This document shows, one piece after another, positions 7,872 to 15,652 of a stretch of DNA of 64,000 bases. Origin of the DNA: Aliiroseovarius sediminilitoris (GTDB taxonomy: Bacteria; Pseudomonadota; Alphaproteobacteria; Rhodobacterales; Rhodobacteraceae); contig NZ_FOJB01000001.1 in NCBI RefSeq assembly GCF_900109955.1, positions 496,001 to 560,000 on the forward strand. Reading direction: 5' to 3'. Each line of letters starts with the position of its first letter. Position 1 is the stretch's first letter. Below the pieces are notes generated by a model. It ran no database searches. It was not told where the DNA came from and saw nothing but the letters and a program-made list of their open reading frames with translations. A program made the translations under genes and the position numbers.

Positions 7872-8911
7872 GCTTTTTGCCACAGCCATGCGCCGTCCTC
7901 GCGCCGGGTGCGTGTGACGCGTCCTTCATGCAGCAGGTGGTTCAGGTGGCCCACGGCTTCGACCAGCGCCAACCCATATTCACTCCCCGAAATCTCGCGC
8001 TTGAACAGCGGGGGGAAGCAGTCGCCGGCCACATGGGGGTCGGCCAGAAAATCCTCCAGCCGGTCCAGCGCGTGGTGGTGGTTGGTGATCAACTGGCGCA
8101 TTCGTGTCGGCAAGCCGGTGAAGGGCAGTTTGTGGCCCGGCAGGACAAGTTGGTCCGGGGTCGCGTATTGCGACAGGCGTTCGCAGGCTTCCAGCCATTC
8201 CCCGACCGGGTCGGCCTCGGGTTCGGTGGCATAAACCCCTAGATTTGGGCTGATCGTTGCCAGAAGCTGATCGCCGCCGATCACCAGCGCGCCATCGGTC
8301 GACCAGAACGTCGCGTGTTCGGGCGCGTGACCGTTGCCGATGCGCACAACCCAATCCCTCGCGCCAAAGTGGACGCGGCTGCCTTCCTTGATCCGTTTGA
8401 AGCCAAGCGGCATGTCAGCCACGATGTCTGCATAATTGAAGGGTCGTTCGGTCAGGCGCTTCTCGTATACGTCAGGTGCCATACCAGCCGCGCGCCAATA
8501 GGCGAGGGTTTCGTCCACCGGCACCATCTGCTCGTCCAGCAGCAACATGCGCGCGAACAGCCATGCGGTGCGTGTGGTGACAAGTTCTGCCCCGTGGTCA
8601 CGTTGAAACCAACCGGCCAGCCCGACGTGATCGGGGTGGTGGTGGGTGACAACCACCCGCGCAACGGGTTTGCCCCCCAACGGACCCGCCAACAGCCTTT
8701 CCCAGATGCGGCGGGTTTTCTTCGAGTCAAAACCTGTATCGACAATGGTCCATCCTTCGGGGTCGTCGAAGGCAAAGACGTTGACATGATCCAGCGCCAT
8801 CGGCAGCGGCAGGCGCATCCAAAGGACGCCCTTCGCCACCTCGACCGCTTCGCCTTCGCCGGGAATGTCAGGGAAAGGGAAGCGCAGATTGCCTGGTGCC
8901 GGTTTGTTCAC
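7868..8911 (-). CDS. MBL-fold metallo-hydrolase
   Basis: 347 residues from GTG at 8911, whose GTGA overlaps the stop of the upstream acyl-CoA dehydrogenase; a longer frame upstream is only open by chance. Metal-binding motif THHHPDHVG near residue 90 defines the beta-lactamase fold, with further ligands likely in GNGHAPEH and GGDQLL. The C-terminal third is helical, as in LACTB2-like hydrolases. Such proteins often cleave thioesters or lactones. The tight coupling to an acyl-CoA dehydrogenase suggests a role in acyl-CoA turnover, for example removing a stalled CoA ester, but this is inference. Confidence 0.85.
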   Translation of the reverse strand: MNKPAPGNLRFPFPDIPGEGEAVEVAKGVLWMRLPLPMALDHVNVFAFDDPEGWTIVDTGFDSKKTRRIWERLLAGPLGGKPVARVVVTHHHPDHVGLAGWFQRDHGAELVTTRTAWLFARMLLLDEQMVPVDETLAYWRAAGMAPDVYEKRLTERPFNYADIVADMPLGFKRIKEGSRVHFGARDWVVRIGNGHAPEHATFWSTDGALVIGGDQLLATISPNLGVYATEPEADPVGEWLEACERLSQYATPDQLVLPGHKLPFTGLPTRMRQLITNHHHALDRLEDFLADPHVAGDCFPPLFKREISGSEYGLALVEAVGHLNHLLHEGRVTRTRREDGAWLWQKA

Positions 8912-10629
8912 GATGCCAGATCTTCCGGGCTGAGCGTGTAAAGCCCCGCCGCCCCGGTGCGGGCTTGCACGAATTGTGCGGTATGTTCCGGCAGAAGACG
9001 GTTGATATAAAAGCGCGCGAGTTCCGACCGTGGCCCCTTGCCCCCTTCGGCAATCGCGGCGCGCAGGTGGTAGTGTGATCCCAGCACGCGGGCAAAGCCC
9101 ATCAGGAACGGGACCGCACCGGCAAAGCGATCCTGCATGTCCGATTGTTCCACCATCCATTCGATGGTTTCGCGCAAGTCTTCGGCCGCCGACCAGACCG
9201 CCTCGGACATGTTGGGGAAGTTTGCACGGGCGGCTTCGGCCTGGCTTTCAATCTCGTCCAGCAGGCGGAAGGCAGCTTCGCCCCCGTCCATCATCTTGCG
9301 GCCGACAAGGTCCATCGCCTGAATGCCATTCGTGCCTTCGTAAATCGCGGTGACGCGCACGTCGCGGGAATGTTGGGCGGCGCCGGTTTCTTCGATGAAC
9401 CCCATGCCGCCATGCACCTGAACGCCAAGATGGCTGACAAGCATACCAACCTCGGTGCCGTAGGCTTTGACGATCGGGGTCAGCAGGGCCGCGCGCGCCT
9501 TCCAGTCGTCGTCACCCGTTGCGCGGGCCATATCAATCGCAAGCGCCAGCGACATCGCCATCGACCGTGCGGCAAAAAGTTCTGTGCGCATCTGGGTCAG
9601 CATCCGGCGCACATCGGCGAAGTCGATGATTGTGCCAGTGCCCGCCTCGCCCAACGGGGTGCGGCCCTGCTTGCGCTCCATCGCATAGGCCAGTGCTTCC
9701 TGATAGGCACGCTCGCCCACGCCGTAGCCCTGCACCCCCACGCCCATGCGCGCGTTGTTCATCATGGTGAACATGGCGGCCATGCCTTTATGCGGTTCGC
9801 CAACCAGCCAACCCTTGGCACCTTCGAAGGACATAACGGCGGTGGGGCTGCCATGCAGTCCCATCTTGTGTTCAAGGCTCACGACGCGCAGGCTGTTTGG
9901 TTCGCCCGGATTTCCATCGGCGTCAGGGATCAGTTTCGGGACCATGAACAGGCTGATACCCTTGGTGCCCGGTGCGCCATCTGGCAGCCGTGCCAGAACA
10001 AGGTGGCAGACATTCTCGGTGATGTCATTGTCGCCCCAGGAAATGAAGATTTTCTGTCCGGTGATCGAAAAGGTGCCGTCGCCATTGTCTTCGGCCTTGG
10101 TGGACAGCGCACCCACATCGGACCCGGCCTGCGGTTCGGTCAGGTTCATCGTGCCCGCCCATTCGCCGGAAATCAGCTTGGGCAGATACAGGTCTTTCAG
10201 CGCGTCCGAGGCGTGATGCTCCAGCGTTTCGATCTGGCCCTGCGTCATCAACGGGCAGAGTTGCAGCGACAGGCAACTGGCCGACATCATGTCATTCACG
10301 GCGGTTTGCAGCGTCAAAGGCAAGCCCATGCCGCCATATTCGGGATCGGCCGCCATGCCGATCCAGCCACCTTCCGCGATTGCCTTGTAGCCATCCGAAA
10401 AGCCGGGCGAGGTGCGCACAACACCGTTTTCCAGCGCGGCAGGTGTGAGGTCGCCGTTGCGGTTCAGGGGGGCCAGAATGTCCTCGCACATCTTGCCGGC
10501 CTCGGTCAGGACCGCGATGGCAACGTCAGCTGTCGCATCTGCAAACAACTCGGTTTCTGGTAGCTGATCATAGCCGATGACATGGTCGAACAGGAACTGA
10601 AAATCGTCGGTTGTCGCGCGGTAGGTCAT
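8908..10629 (-). CDS. Acyl-CoA dehydrogenase with extended C-terminal domain (DmdC-like)
   Basis: 573 residues from ATG at 10629 with GAGGA five bases upstream. This is longer than the classical 380-residue enzymes and typical of the DmdC/AidB-like branch. Motifs: MNLTEPQAGSDVGAL (FAD/substrate loop, about residues 153-167), GQKIFISWGD, QVHGGMGFIEE and AIYEGTNGIQAMDLVGRKM, where the Glu in YEGTNG is the expected catalytic base. DmdC enzymes oxidise 3-methylmercaptopropionyl-CoA in DMSP demethylation, but close relatives use ordinary fatty acyl-CoAs, and no dmd genes flank it. It is cotranscribed with the MBL hydrolase. Confidence 0.88.
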   Translation of the reverse strand: MTYRATTDDFQFLFDHVIGYDQLPETELFADATADVAIAVLTEAGKMCEDILAPLNRNGDLTPAALENGVVRTSPGFSDGYKAIAEGGWIGMAADPEYGGMGLPLTLQTAVNDMMSASCLSLQLCPLMTQGQIETLEHHASDALKDLYLPKLISGEWAGTMNLTEPQAGSDVGALSTKAEDNGDGTFSITGQKIFISWGDNDITENVCHLVLARLPDGAPGTKGISLFMVPKLIPDADGNPGEPNSLRVVSLEHKMGLHGSPTAVMSFEGAKGWLVGEPHKGMAAMFTMMNNARMGVGVQGYGVGERAYQEALAYAMERKQGRTPLGEAGTGTIIDFADVRRMLTQMRTELFAARSMAMSLALAIDMARATGDDDWKARAALLTPIVKAYGTEVGMLVSHLGVQVHGGMGFIEETGAAQHSRDVRVTAIYEGTNGIQAMDLVGRKMMDGGEAAFRLLDEIESQAEAARANFPNMSEAVWSAAEDLRETIEWMVEQSDMQDRFAGAVPFLMGFARVLGSHYHLRAAIAEGGKGPRSELARFYINRLLPEHTAQFVQARTGAAGLYTLSPEDLAS

Positions 10630-10734
10630 GGGAGTCCTCGGCAAATCTCTTGGCATCTGGGCGATAGGCCATTAACTGGGCCTTTATTCTTCCTTACTGA
10701 AGGTCAGTGGAGTGGCAAAGGAAAACGCAGCGTC

Positions 10735-11691
10735 ATGAGTGCGAACGGTTTGGAAACGGAAATTCTGACCGCCGATCAGGCCGGGATCGCGCGGGCAACA
10801 GAGTTGTTGTGTGCAGGTGCCCTTGTGTCGTTCCCGACCGAGACGGTTTATGGGCTTGGCGCGGATGCCACCAACGACCTGGCTGTTGCGCGGATATTCG
10901 AGGCCAAGGGCCGCCCCCAGTTTAATCCGCTGATCGTGCACGTGCCCTCGCTGGACGCGGTGTCCGACATCGCAGTGCTGGATGGTGCGGCCCTTGATCT
11001 GGCGCAAGCCTTTTGGCCGGGGCCGCTGACCTTGGTCCTGCCGCTGAAACCTGGTGGTTCGCTGTCTGCCCTTGTCTCGGCCGGCCTTCCCACGGTTGCG
11101 GTGCGTGTGCCGGCCCATCCACTTGCACAGGAATTGCTGACAGTCGCGGGTGTTCCTGTCGCTGCCCCCTCGGCCAACCCGTCGGGGCGGATCAGCCCGT
11201 CGACGGCCCAGCATGTGCTGGACGGATTGTCGGGCCGGATCGAGGCTGTGTTGGACGGTGGTCCCTGTGAGGTAGGGTTGGAAAGCACGATTGTCGGGTT
11301 CGACCCAGCCCCCGTTCTTTTGCGCCCCGGTGGCCTGCCGGTCGAAGCGGTCGAGGCAGCGCTAGGTGGCCCCATCGCCACCCGTCAGACCAACGCAGGC
11401 ATCAATGCGCCCGGCCAACTGTCGTCGCATTACGCGCCCGACGCCGCATTGCGCCTGAATGCCGATGCCACACGCCCGGGTGAACGCCTGCTGGGGTTTG
11501 GTCATGTCGATGCTGTTCTGAACCTGTCCCCGTCCGGCGATCTGGTCGAGGCGGCGGCAAACCTGTTCCGGTATCTGCACCAGTTGGATGATGAAGGTGA
11601 TGCCCCGATTGCGGTGTCTCCGATACCCGATCACGGAATGGGGCGAGCGATCAATGATCGTCTGCGCCGGGCGGCGGCCCCTCGCGATTAG
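10735..11691 (+). CDS. L-threonylcarbamoyladenylate synthase (Sua5/YwlC type)
   Basis: 318 residues from ATG 10735, with AAAGGAAAA upstream. The N-terminal YrdC domain (about residues 15-200) carries SFPTETVYGLGADA, KGRPQFNPLIVH and APSANPSGRISPS. The C-terminal Sua5 domain (about 215-318) is present, so this is the long Sua5 form rather than short TsaC. It makes threonylcarbamoyl-AMP from Thr, bicarbonate and ATP, the first step of the tRNA t6A37 modification. It is divergent from the acyl-CoA dehydrogenase gene. Its stop lies in the first copy of an 11-bp tandem repeat. Confidence 0.95.
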   Translation: MSANGLETEILTADQAGIARATELLCAGALVSFPTETVYGLGADATNDLAVARIFEAKGRPQFNPLIVHVPSLDAVSDIAVLDGAALDLAQAFWPGPLTLVLPLKPGGSLSALVSAGLPTVAVRVPAHPLAQELLTVAGVPVAAPSANPSGRISPSTAQHVLDGLSGRIEAVLDGGPCEVGLESTIVGFDPAPVLLRPGGLPVEAVEAALGGPIATRQTNAGINAPGQLSSHYAPDAALRLNADATRPGERLLGFGHVDAVLNLSPSGDLVEAAANLFRYLHQLDDEGDAPIAVSPIPDHGMGRAINDRLRRAAAPRD

Positions 11692-11739
11692 GGTGCGATT
11701 AGGGTGCGATTAGGGTGCGATTAGGGTGCGACTAGGCGT
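11684..11739. repeat. 11-bp tandem repeat, five units
   Basis: Four exact copies of GCGATTAGGGT at 11684, 11695, 11706 and 11717, followed by a degenerate fifth copy (GCGACTAGGCG) at 11728. The Sua5 stop TAG (11689-11691) lies in the first unit, and the stop of the convergent YqgE gene (11732-11734) lies in the fifth. Each unit repeats the Sua5 stop context, so a slipped array would only lengthen the spacer. The unit length is close to one helical turn. Confidence 0.95.
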
Positions 11740-12310
11740 GACCGCCTTCTGCCGACAGAAGCAGCGGGTCGATCCCCAGCTTCGCCAATGCAGCCTTCCA
11801 CTTTCCTTCGCTGTCATCGGAAAAGACGATGGCCTCTTCCGCGTCGCAGGTCAGCCAGGCGTTTTGCTGTATTTCGGCTTCCAGCTGCCCCGGCGACCAA
11901 CCCGCATATCCAAGCGCGGCCAGCGCGTTTTCCGGGCCTTCACCTTTGGCCATGGCCTCAAGAATATCGCGTGTCGCGGTCATCGAAAACGCGGCATCCA
12001 CTTTCAGGGTTGAGGCGTCGTTGTCATACTCACCCGAATGCAACACAAACCCCCGCCCGCCTTCGACCGGACCGCCAAAAAAGACGCTTGCCGCTTTGGT
12101 CGCAGCGCTTGCATCGATGTCCAGTTGCGCAAGAATATCGCCAAGCGAGACATCAGGCGCGGGTTTGTTGACGATCAGCCCCATCGCACCCTCTGGCGAA
12201 TGGGCGCACATGAAGACGACCGAGTGTTCAAACCGCGGATCGCCCATGCCCGGCATCGCGATCAGAAGTTTGCCACTCAGGTCCATCGAGGTGTTGTCAT
12301 CTGTGCTCAT
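11732..12310 (-). CDS. YqgE/AlgH family protein
   Basis: 192 residues from ATG at 12310; an internal ATG seven codons later (MDLSGKLL) is also possible. The UPF0301/AlgH pattern is clear: LIAMPGMGDPRFEHSVVFMC, EGAMGLIVNKP, VFFGGPVEGGRGFVLHS, AALGYAGWSPGQLEAEI and a terminal WLTCDA motif. The molecular role is not settled; AlgH is connected to alginate and virulence regulation in Pseudomonas. It is a single cytoplasmic domain. The gene converges on Sua5 across the 11-bp repeat. Confidence 0.93.
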   Translation of the reverse strand: MSTDDNTSMDLSGKLLIAMPGMGDPRFEHSVVFMCAHSPEGAMGLIVNKPAPDVSLGDILAQLDIDASAATKAASVFFGGPVEGGRGFVLHSGEYDNDASTLKVDAAFSMTATRDILEAMAKGEGPENALAALGYAGWSPGQLEAEIQQNAWLTCDAEEAIVFSDDSEGKWKAALAKLGIDPLLLSAEGGHA

Positions 12311-12425
12311 ACTTTCAGCAAACCGCTGTGGGTCGGGAAAGGCAAGCCACAAAGGGGTAAAATGGTGACGATCTTTCCCCGAATTGTGATTTCACAATAG
12401 CGGTTTCACGCCTATGTATCGGATC

Positions 12426-13253
12426 ATGAGCTTCAGAACAGTCATATTGGCCGCCCTTGTGGCGCTTGCCGCCTTCGTTTCGCCCGGATTTTCAGGGAAT
12501 GGATTGCCACCAACGGCCGAGGAAGTGGTCAAGATTGACGTTCTGCCGGGTTGGCGGAACGGACAGGGGCAGCATGTGGCGGCGCTTCGCATCCGGCTGG
12601 CGGAGGGTTGGAAAACCTATTGGCGCGCGCCGGGCGAGGCCGGGATACCTCCCCGCCTGAACTGGCAGGGTTCGAAGAACCTCGCCGCCGTGCAGTTCCA
12701 CTGGCCAGTGCCTGAAGTGTTTGACATCAGCGGCATTCGAACCATTGGCTATGCAAATGAACTGGTGCTGCCGATGACGCTTGTCCCCAAGACCGCCGGA
12801 CAACCCATTTCACTGACCGGCAATGTCAATCTGGGCGTGTGTCTGGATGTGTGTATGCCGATGGACGCGAAGATCTCGGTCGAATTGCCTGCGCACGGCA
12901 GCGGGTTGGCGGCACCGATCAAACAGGCGCTGCGTGAGCGACCGGACACAGCACAGGAAGCCGGATTGCAGCGCGCTGTTTGCAAGGTCGAACCGGCGAA
13001 GGGCGGGTTGCGTGTCACAGTGAAGATCGAGATGCCGCAGATTGGCCCGAACGAGGTCGTAGTGGTCGAAACCGCCAATCCATCGGTATGGGTGTCGGAA
13101 CGCGCAACCATGCGGCAGGGTGGGGCGCTGACCACGGTGGCTGATCTTGTGCACAATTCCGGCACTCCCTTTGCGCTGAACCGTTCCGACTTGCGCATGA
13201 CTGTCCTGGCGGCAGGGCGTGGCGTGGACATTCGCGGCTGCACGGGCAGCTGA
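12426..13253 (+). CDS. Exported DsbD N-terminal-domain protein (disulfide reductase domain family)
   Basis: About 275 residues; an in-frame ATG four codons upstream (12414) is the alternative, and neither has a strong ribosome binding site. A Sec signal peptide covers residues 1-~25. The body resembles the DsbD alpha-domain as in ScsB-like proteins: GQHVAALRIRLAEGWKTYWR, then the paired cysteines GVCLDVCMP near residue 145. Unlike full DsbD it has no membrane electron-transfer domain and no thioredoxin domain. It may receive electrons from another thiol reductase in the periplasm. The next gene is about 235 bases away. Confidence 0.82.
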   Translation: MSFRTVILAALVALAAFVSPGFSGNGLPPTAEEVVKIDVLPGWRNGQGQHVAALRIRLAEGWKTYWRAPGEAGIPPRLNWQGSKNLAAVQFHWPVPEVFDISGIRTIGYANELVLPMTLVPKTAGQPISLTGNVNLGVCLDVCMPMDAKISVELPAHGSGLAAPIKQALRERPDTAQEAGLQRAVCKVEPAKGGLRVTVKIEMPQIGPNEVVVVETANPSVWVSERATMRQGGALTTVADLVHNSGTPFALNRSDLRMTVLAAGRGVDIRGCTGS

Positions 13254-13487
13254 CCTCCCCAACACATGATCCGACGATCTCGCGGCGATTGGTCGCCCCT
13301 GTGCCATATCGTGCCGCCTTTCCCGTTGCGAACACCCCTTGCTGTGCCTATACGGATCAACGACGAAGCCCATCGGGCCAGAGAGGTTGGCTGCCGATGA
13401 TCGACCCGCGAAGGGGATCGGACGCAGCGTCGTCGATGACAAGGGACAGCCTCTTTGCGCCCAAATTCTGCGTGAAAGGATGTCTGC
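13254..13487 (+). promoter_or_regulatory. Leader/promoter region of the cobalamin operon, no recognised riboswitch
   Basis: 234 bases without a supported gene ahead of the cobalamin operon. A short hairpin GGCGA-TTGG-TCGCC sits just after the DsbD-domain gene. I looked for the conserved blocks of a cobalamin riboswitch (GCCACTG, B12 box) and did not find a convincing match; a GCCAGAGAGGTTGGC segment near 13378 is only loosely similar to a B12 box. GAAAGGA lies before the ATG of the first gene. Confidence 0.35.
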
Positions 13488-13727
13488 ATGACCCGACTGA
13501 TACTTCTTGCCCCTGGCCTTTTGGCTGGCCCTGCTTTCGCCGATCCCGGCCATATCGGCGAGATTGCCGGGCACGGACATGTTGGCGGCGTCATCCTGAT
13601 CGGACTTGCCGCAGCCATCGGCCTTTGGGCAGCACTGAAGGGCTCGAAAGGGGCGCGGGCTCAGGCCGAGACCGCCAGCAAGGAGGCCAGCGAAGAGCCG
13701 GGCGAAGACGATTTGCAGGAGGCATAA
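13488..13727 (+). CDS. Small exported/membrane protein, DUF6732 type
   Basis: 79 residues: signal-like hydrophobic N-terminus ending near PAFADPGH, then a His/Gly-rich HIGEIAGHGHVGG, one transmembrane helix (about residues 36-54) and an acidic, probably disordered tail. This fits the DUF6732 family seen in Rhodobacterales. GAAAGGA precedes the ATG. It sits 3 bases before cbiX as first gene of the cobalamin operon. The His-containing loop facing the periplasm would suit cobalt or other metal handling, but that is inference from position and composition. Confidence 0.7.
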   Translation: MTRLILLAPGLLAGPAFADPGHIGEIAGHGHVGGVILIGLAAAIGLWAALKGSKGARAQAETASKEASEEPGEDDLQEA

Positions 13728-13730
13728 CCT

Positions 13731-14963
13731 ATGTCGAAGATTGGTGTGATGATCTGCGGGCATGGCTCGCGCAGTCAGGACGCGGTGGATCAGTTTGCCG
13801 TGCTGGCCGAAAAGCTGCCTGCTTTGCTGCCCAAGGACTGGATGACCGATTATGGCTATCTGGAGTTCGCCAATCCGGTGATCCGCGACGGGCTGGACCG
13901 TCTGCGCGAAGCTGGTTGCGACCGCATTCTGGCCGTGCCGGGGATGCTATTTGCCGCGATGCACACCAAGAACGACATTCCGACCGTTCTGAACACCTAT
14001 GCCAGGAAGCACGGGATCAAGGTCAGCTATGGCCGCGAGCTGGGTGTCGATCCCAAGATGATCGCCGCGGCCGGGGATCGTGTGCGGCAGGCCGTCGATC
14101 AGGCCGATGCTGAACACGGCGAGGTGCCGCTGGAAGACACCTGCCTTGTCGTCATCGGACGTGGGGCATCGGACCCGGACGCCAATGGCAACGTCGCCAA
14201 AGTGGCGCGTCTGTTGCAGGAAGGCATGGGGTTCGGTTGGTTGGAAGTCGGCTATTCCGGCGTGACGTTCCCTCTGGTCGAACCTTGCCTGAATCACGTC
14301 GTGAAACTGGGCTACAGTCGGGTTGTTGTGTTTCCCTATTTCCTGTTCTCGGGCATCCTGATCGACCGGATCTATGGCTTCACAGACAAGGTCGCCGCCG
14401 CCCATCCCGAGATCGAGTTCGTGAAGGCGGGGTATCTGAATGATCACCCCAAGGTGTTGGAAACCTTCGCCGAACGCATCACTGAACAGCTTGGCGCCGT
14501 CCCGCCGCCCAACTGCGGCACCTGCGGCTATCGCACACAGGTTCTGGCGCTGGACGAGGGCGAAGACCGCACCATTCCGGTGGAAGACCGCGCCAAGCAC
14601 CCGGCCTATGCCGACGTGCCGCCGCCCACCTGTGTGATGTGCAAATACCGGGTCGAGGTGCTGGGGTTTGAAGCCGAGGTTGGCGCCATTCAGGAAAGCC
14701 ATCATCACCATGTCGAAGGCCAGGGGGCGTCCGCACCGGGGTCGAACGTGGCCGATTGTTCGTTCTGCGACATGTTCTGCACCGGCGAATGCCGTCTGCA
14801 TATGGGGCATCACCATCACCACGATCATCATCATGACCACGGTCATGACCATGATCACGACCACCACCACCACCATCATCACGATCATCACCATGATCAC
14901 GTTCATGCCGAATACCCCCATGCCAAACACCCGCATGGGCCAGAATCAGCCCGTTCGAAATGA
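13731..14963 (+). CDS. cbiX: Sirohydrochlorin cobaltochelatase CbiX with Cys clusters and a His-rich tail
   Basis: 410 residues. Two CbiX half-domains: MICGHGSR (His11) and GMLFAAMHTKND (His78) supply the chelatase histidines. After about residue 255 come CGTC (262-265) and CVMC (301-304), then CSFCDMFCTGEC (343-354), then a tail with about 27 histidines mixed with Asp in the last 55 residues. CbiX inserts cobalt into sirohydrochlorin or a related ring. The Cys pairs could hold an iron-sulfur cluster, as reported for the Bacillus megaterium enzyme with its MxCxxC motif, and the His tail could store cobalt. It overlaps cobH by 4 bases. Confidence 0.93.
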   Translation: MSKIGVMICGHGSRSQDAVDQFAVLAEKLPALLPKDWMTDYGYLEFANPVIRDGLDRLREAGCDRILAVPGMLFAAMHTKNDIPTVLNTYARKHGIKVSYGRELGVDPKMIAAAGDRVRQAVDQADAEHGEVPLEDTCLVVIGRGASDPDANGNVAKVARLLQEGMGFGWLEVGYSGVTFPLVEPCLNHVVKLGYSRVVVFPYFLFSGILIDRIYGFTDKVAAAHPEIEFVKAGYLNDHPKVLETFAERITEQLGAVPPPNCGTCGYRTQVLALDEGEDRTIPVEDRAKHPAYADVPPPTCVMCKYRVEVLGFEAEVGAIQESHHHHVEGQGASAPGSNVADCSFCDMFCTGECRLHMGHHHHHDHHHDHGHDHDHDHHHHHHHDHHHDHVHAEYPHAKHPHGPESARSK

Positions 14964-15652
14964 GCGAAAACGGCCGCTCGTCGGGCCCCAATGGGGCCAC
15001 TCCCACGCGCCCCGCGCTCAGGTATGAGCGCGATCCGGCGGCGATCTATTCGCAGTCCTTCGCGACCCTGCGCAAAGAGGCGCGGTTGGATCGGTTTCCC
15101 GGTGGCATGGCCGCGCTTGCGACCCGTGTAATCCATGCGAGCGGCATGGTCGAAGTTGCGGATCGTCTGGCCTTTTCCGCGAACGCCTATGAAGCAGGTC
15201 ACGCCGCCCTTAAGGCCGGTGCGCCCGTTTTTTGCGATTGCGAGATGGTCGGGGCAGGCATCATTCGCCGCTATCTGCCAGCGAAAAACGACGTGATCGT
15301 CACGTTGAATGATCCATCTGTGCCGGACCTGGCGAAGTCCATCGGCAACACGCGCTCCGCCGCCGCGGTCGAGCTGTGGCTGGACCGGCTGGATGGTGCG
15401 GTGGTCGCCGTGGGGAACGCGCCAACGGCCCTGTTCCACCTGCTTGAACTGATCGATTCAGGCGCACCCAGACCTGCCGTGATCCTCGGCTTCCCGGTCG
15501 GGTTCGTGGGGGCTGCGGAAAGCAAGGCGGAACTGGCCAACAACCCGCGTGGCTGCGAATTTGTCGCCCTGCGCGGGCGGCGCGGCGGGTCCGCCATTGC
15601 CTCCGCCGCTGTCAACGCGCTGGCCGCCGGATTGCCGGAGGAAAACACATGA
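14960..15652 (+). CDS. cobH: Precorrin-8X methylmutase CobH/CbiC
   Basis: 230 residues with an N-terminal extension of about 20 disordered residues. TRVIHASGMVEV (about residues 54-65) contains the catalytic His that moves the methyl group from C11 to C12, converting precorrin-8X to hydrogenobyrinate. VFCDCEMVGAGI and GFPVGFVGAAESK near the C-terminus are also diagnostic. ATGA overlaps join it to cbiX and cobL, in keeping with a translationally coupled corrin operon. Confidence 0.95.
   Translation: MSENGRSSGPNGATPTRPALRYERDPAAIYSQSFATLRKEARLDRFPGGMAALATRVIHASGMVEVADRLAFSANAYEAGHAALKAGAPVFCDCEMVGAGIIRRYLPAKNDVIVTLNDPSVPDLAKSIGNTRSAAAVELWLDRLDGAVVAVGNAPTALFHLLELIDSGAPRPAVILGFPVGFVGAAESKAELANNPRGCEFVALRGRRGGSAIASAAVNALAAGLPEENT

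Noticed and set aside
9145-10563. 472-codon plus-strand open frame antisense to the DmdC-like dehydrogenase
   Set aside because: Antisense shadow of a clear gene; His/Arg/Gly-rich translation without motifs.
13266-13400. A possible 44-codon gene in the cobalamin leader
   Set aside because: No Shine-Dalgarno, no homology pattern, Arg/Pro-rich composition.
13254-13487. A cobalamin riboswitch before the corrin operon
   Set aside because: The GCCACTG and B12-box blocks are not present in the expected order; only a loose GCCAGAGAGGTTGGC match. A covariance-model search would decide.
14803-14920. A DNA tandem repeat in the His-rich tail of cbiX
   Set aside because: The repetition comes from His/Asp codons and is irregular at the DNA level, so it is a coding feature.
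13947-14936. Val/Met-rich minus-strand open frame opposite the CbiX His tail
   Set aside because: Complement of the repeated CAT/CAC/GAT codons; a composition artefact, not a membrane protein.
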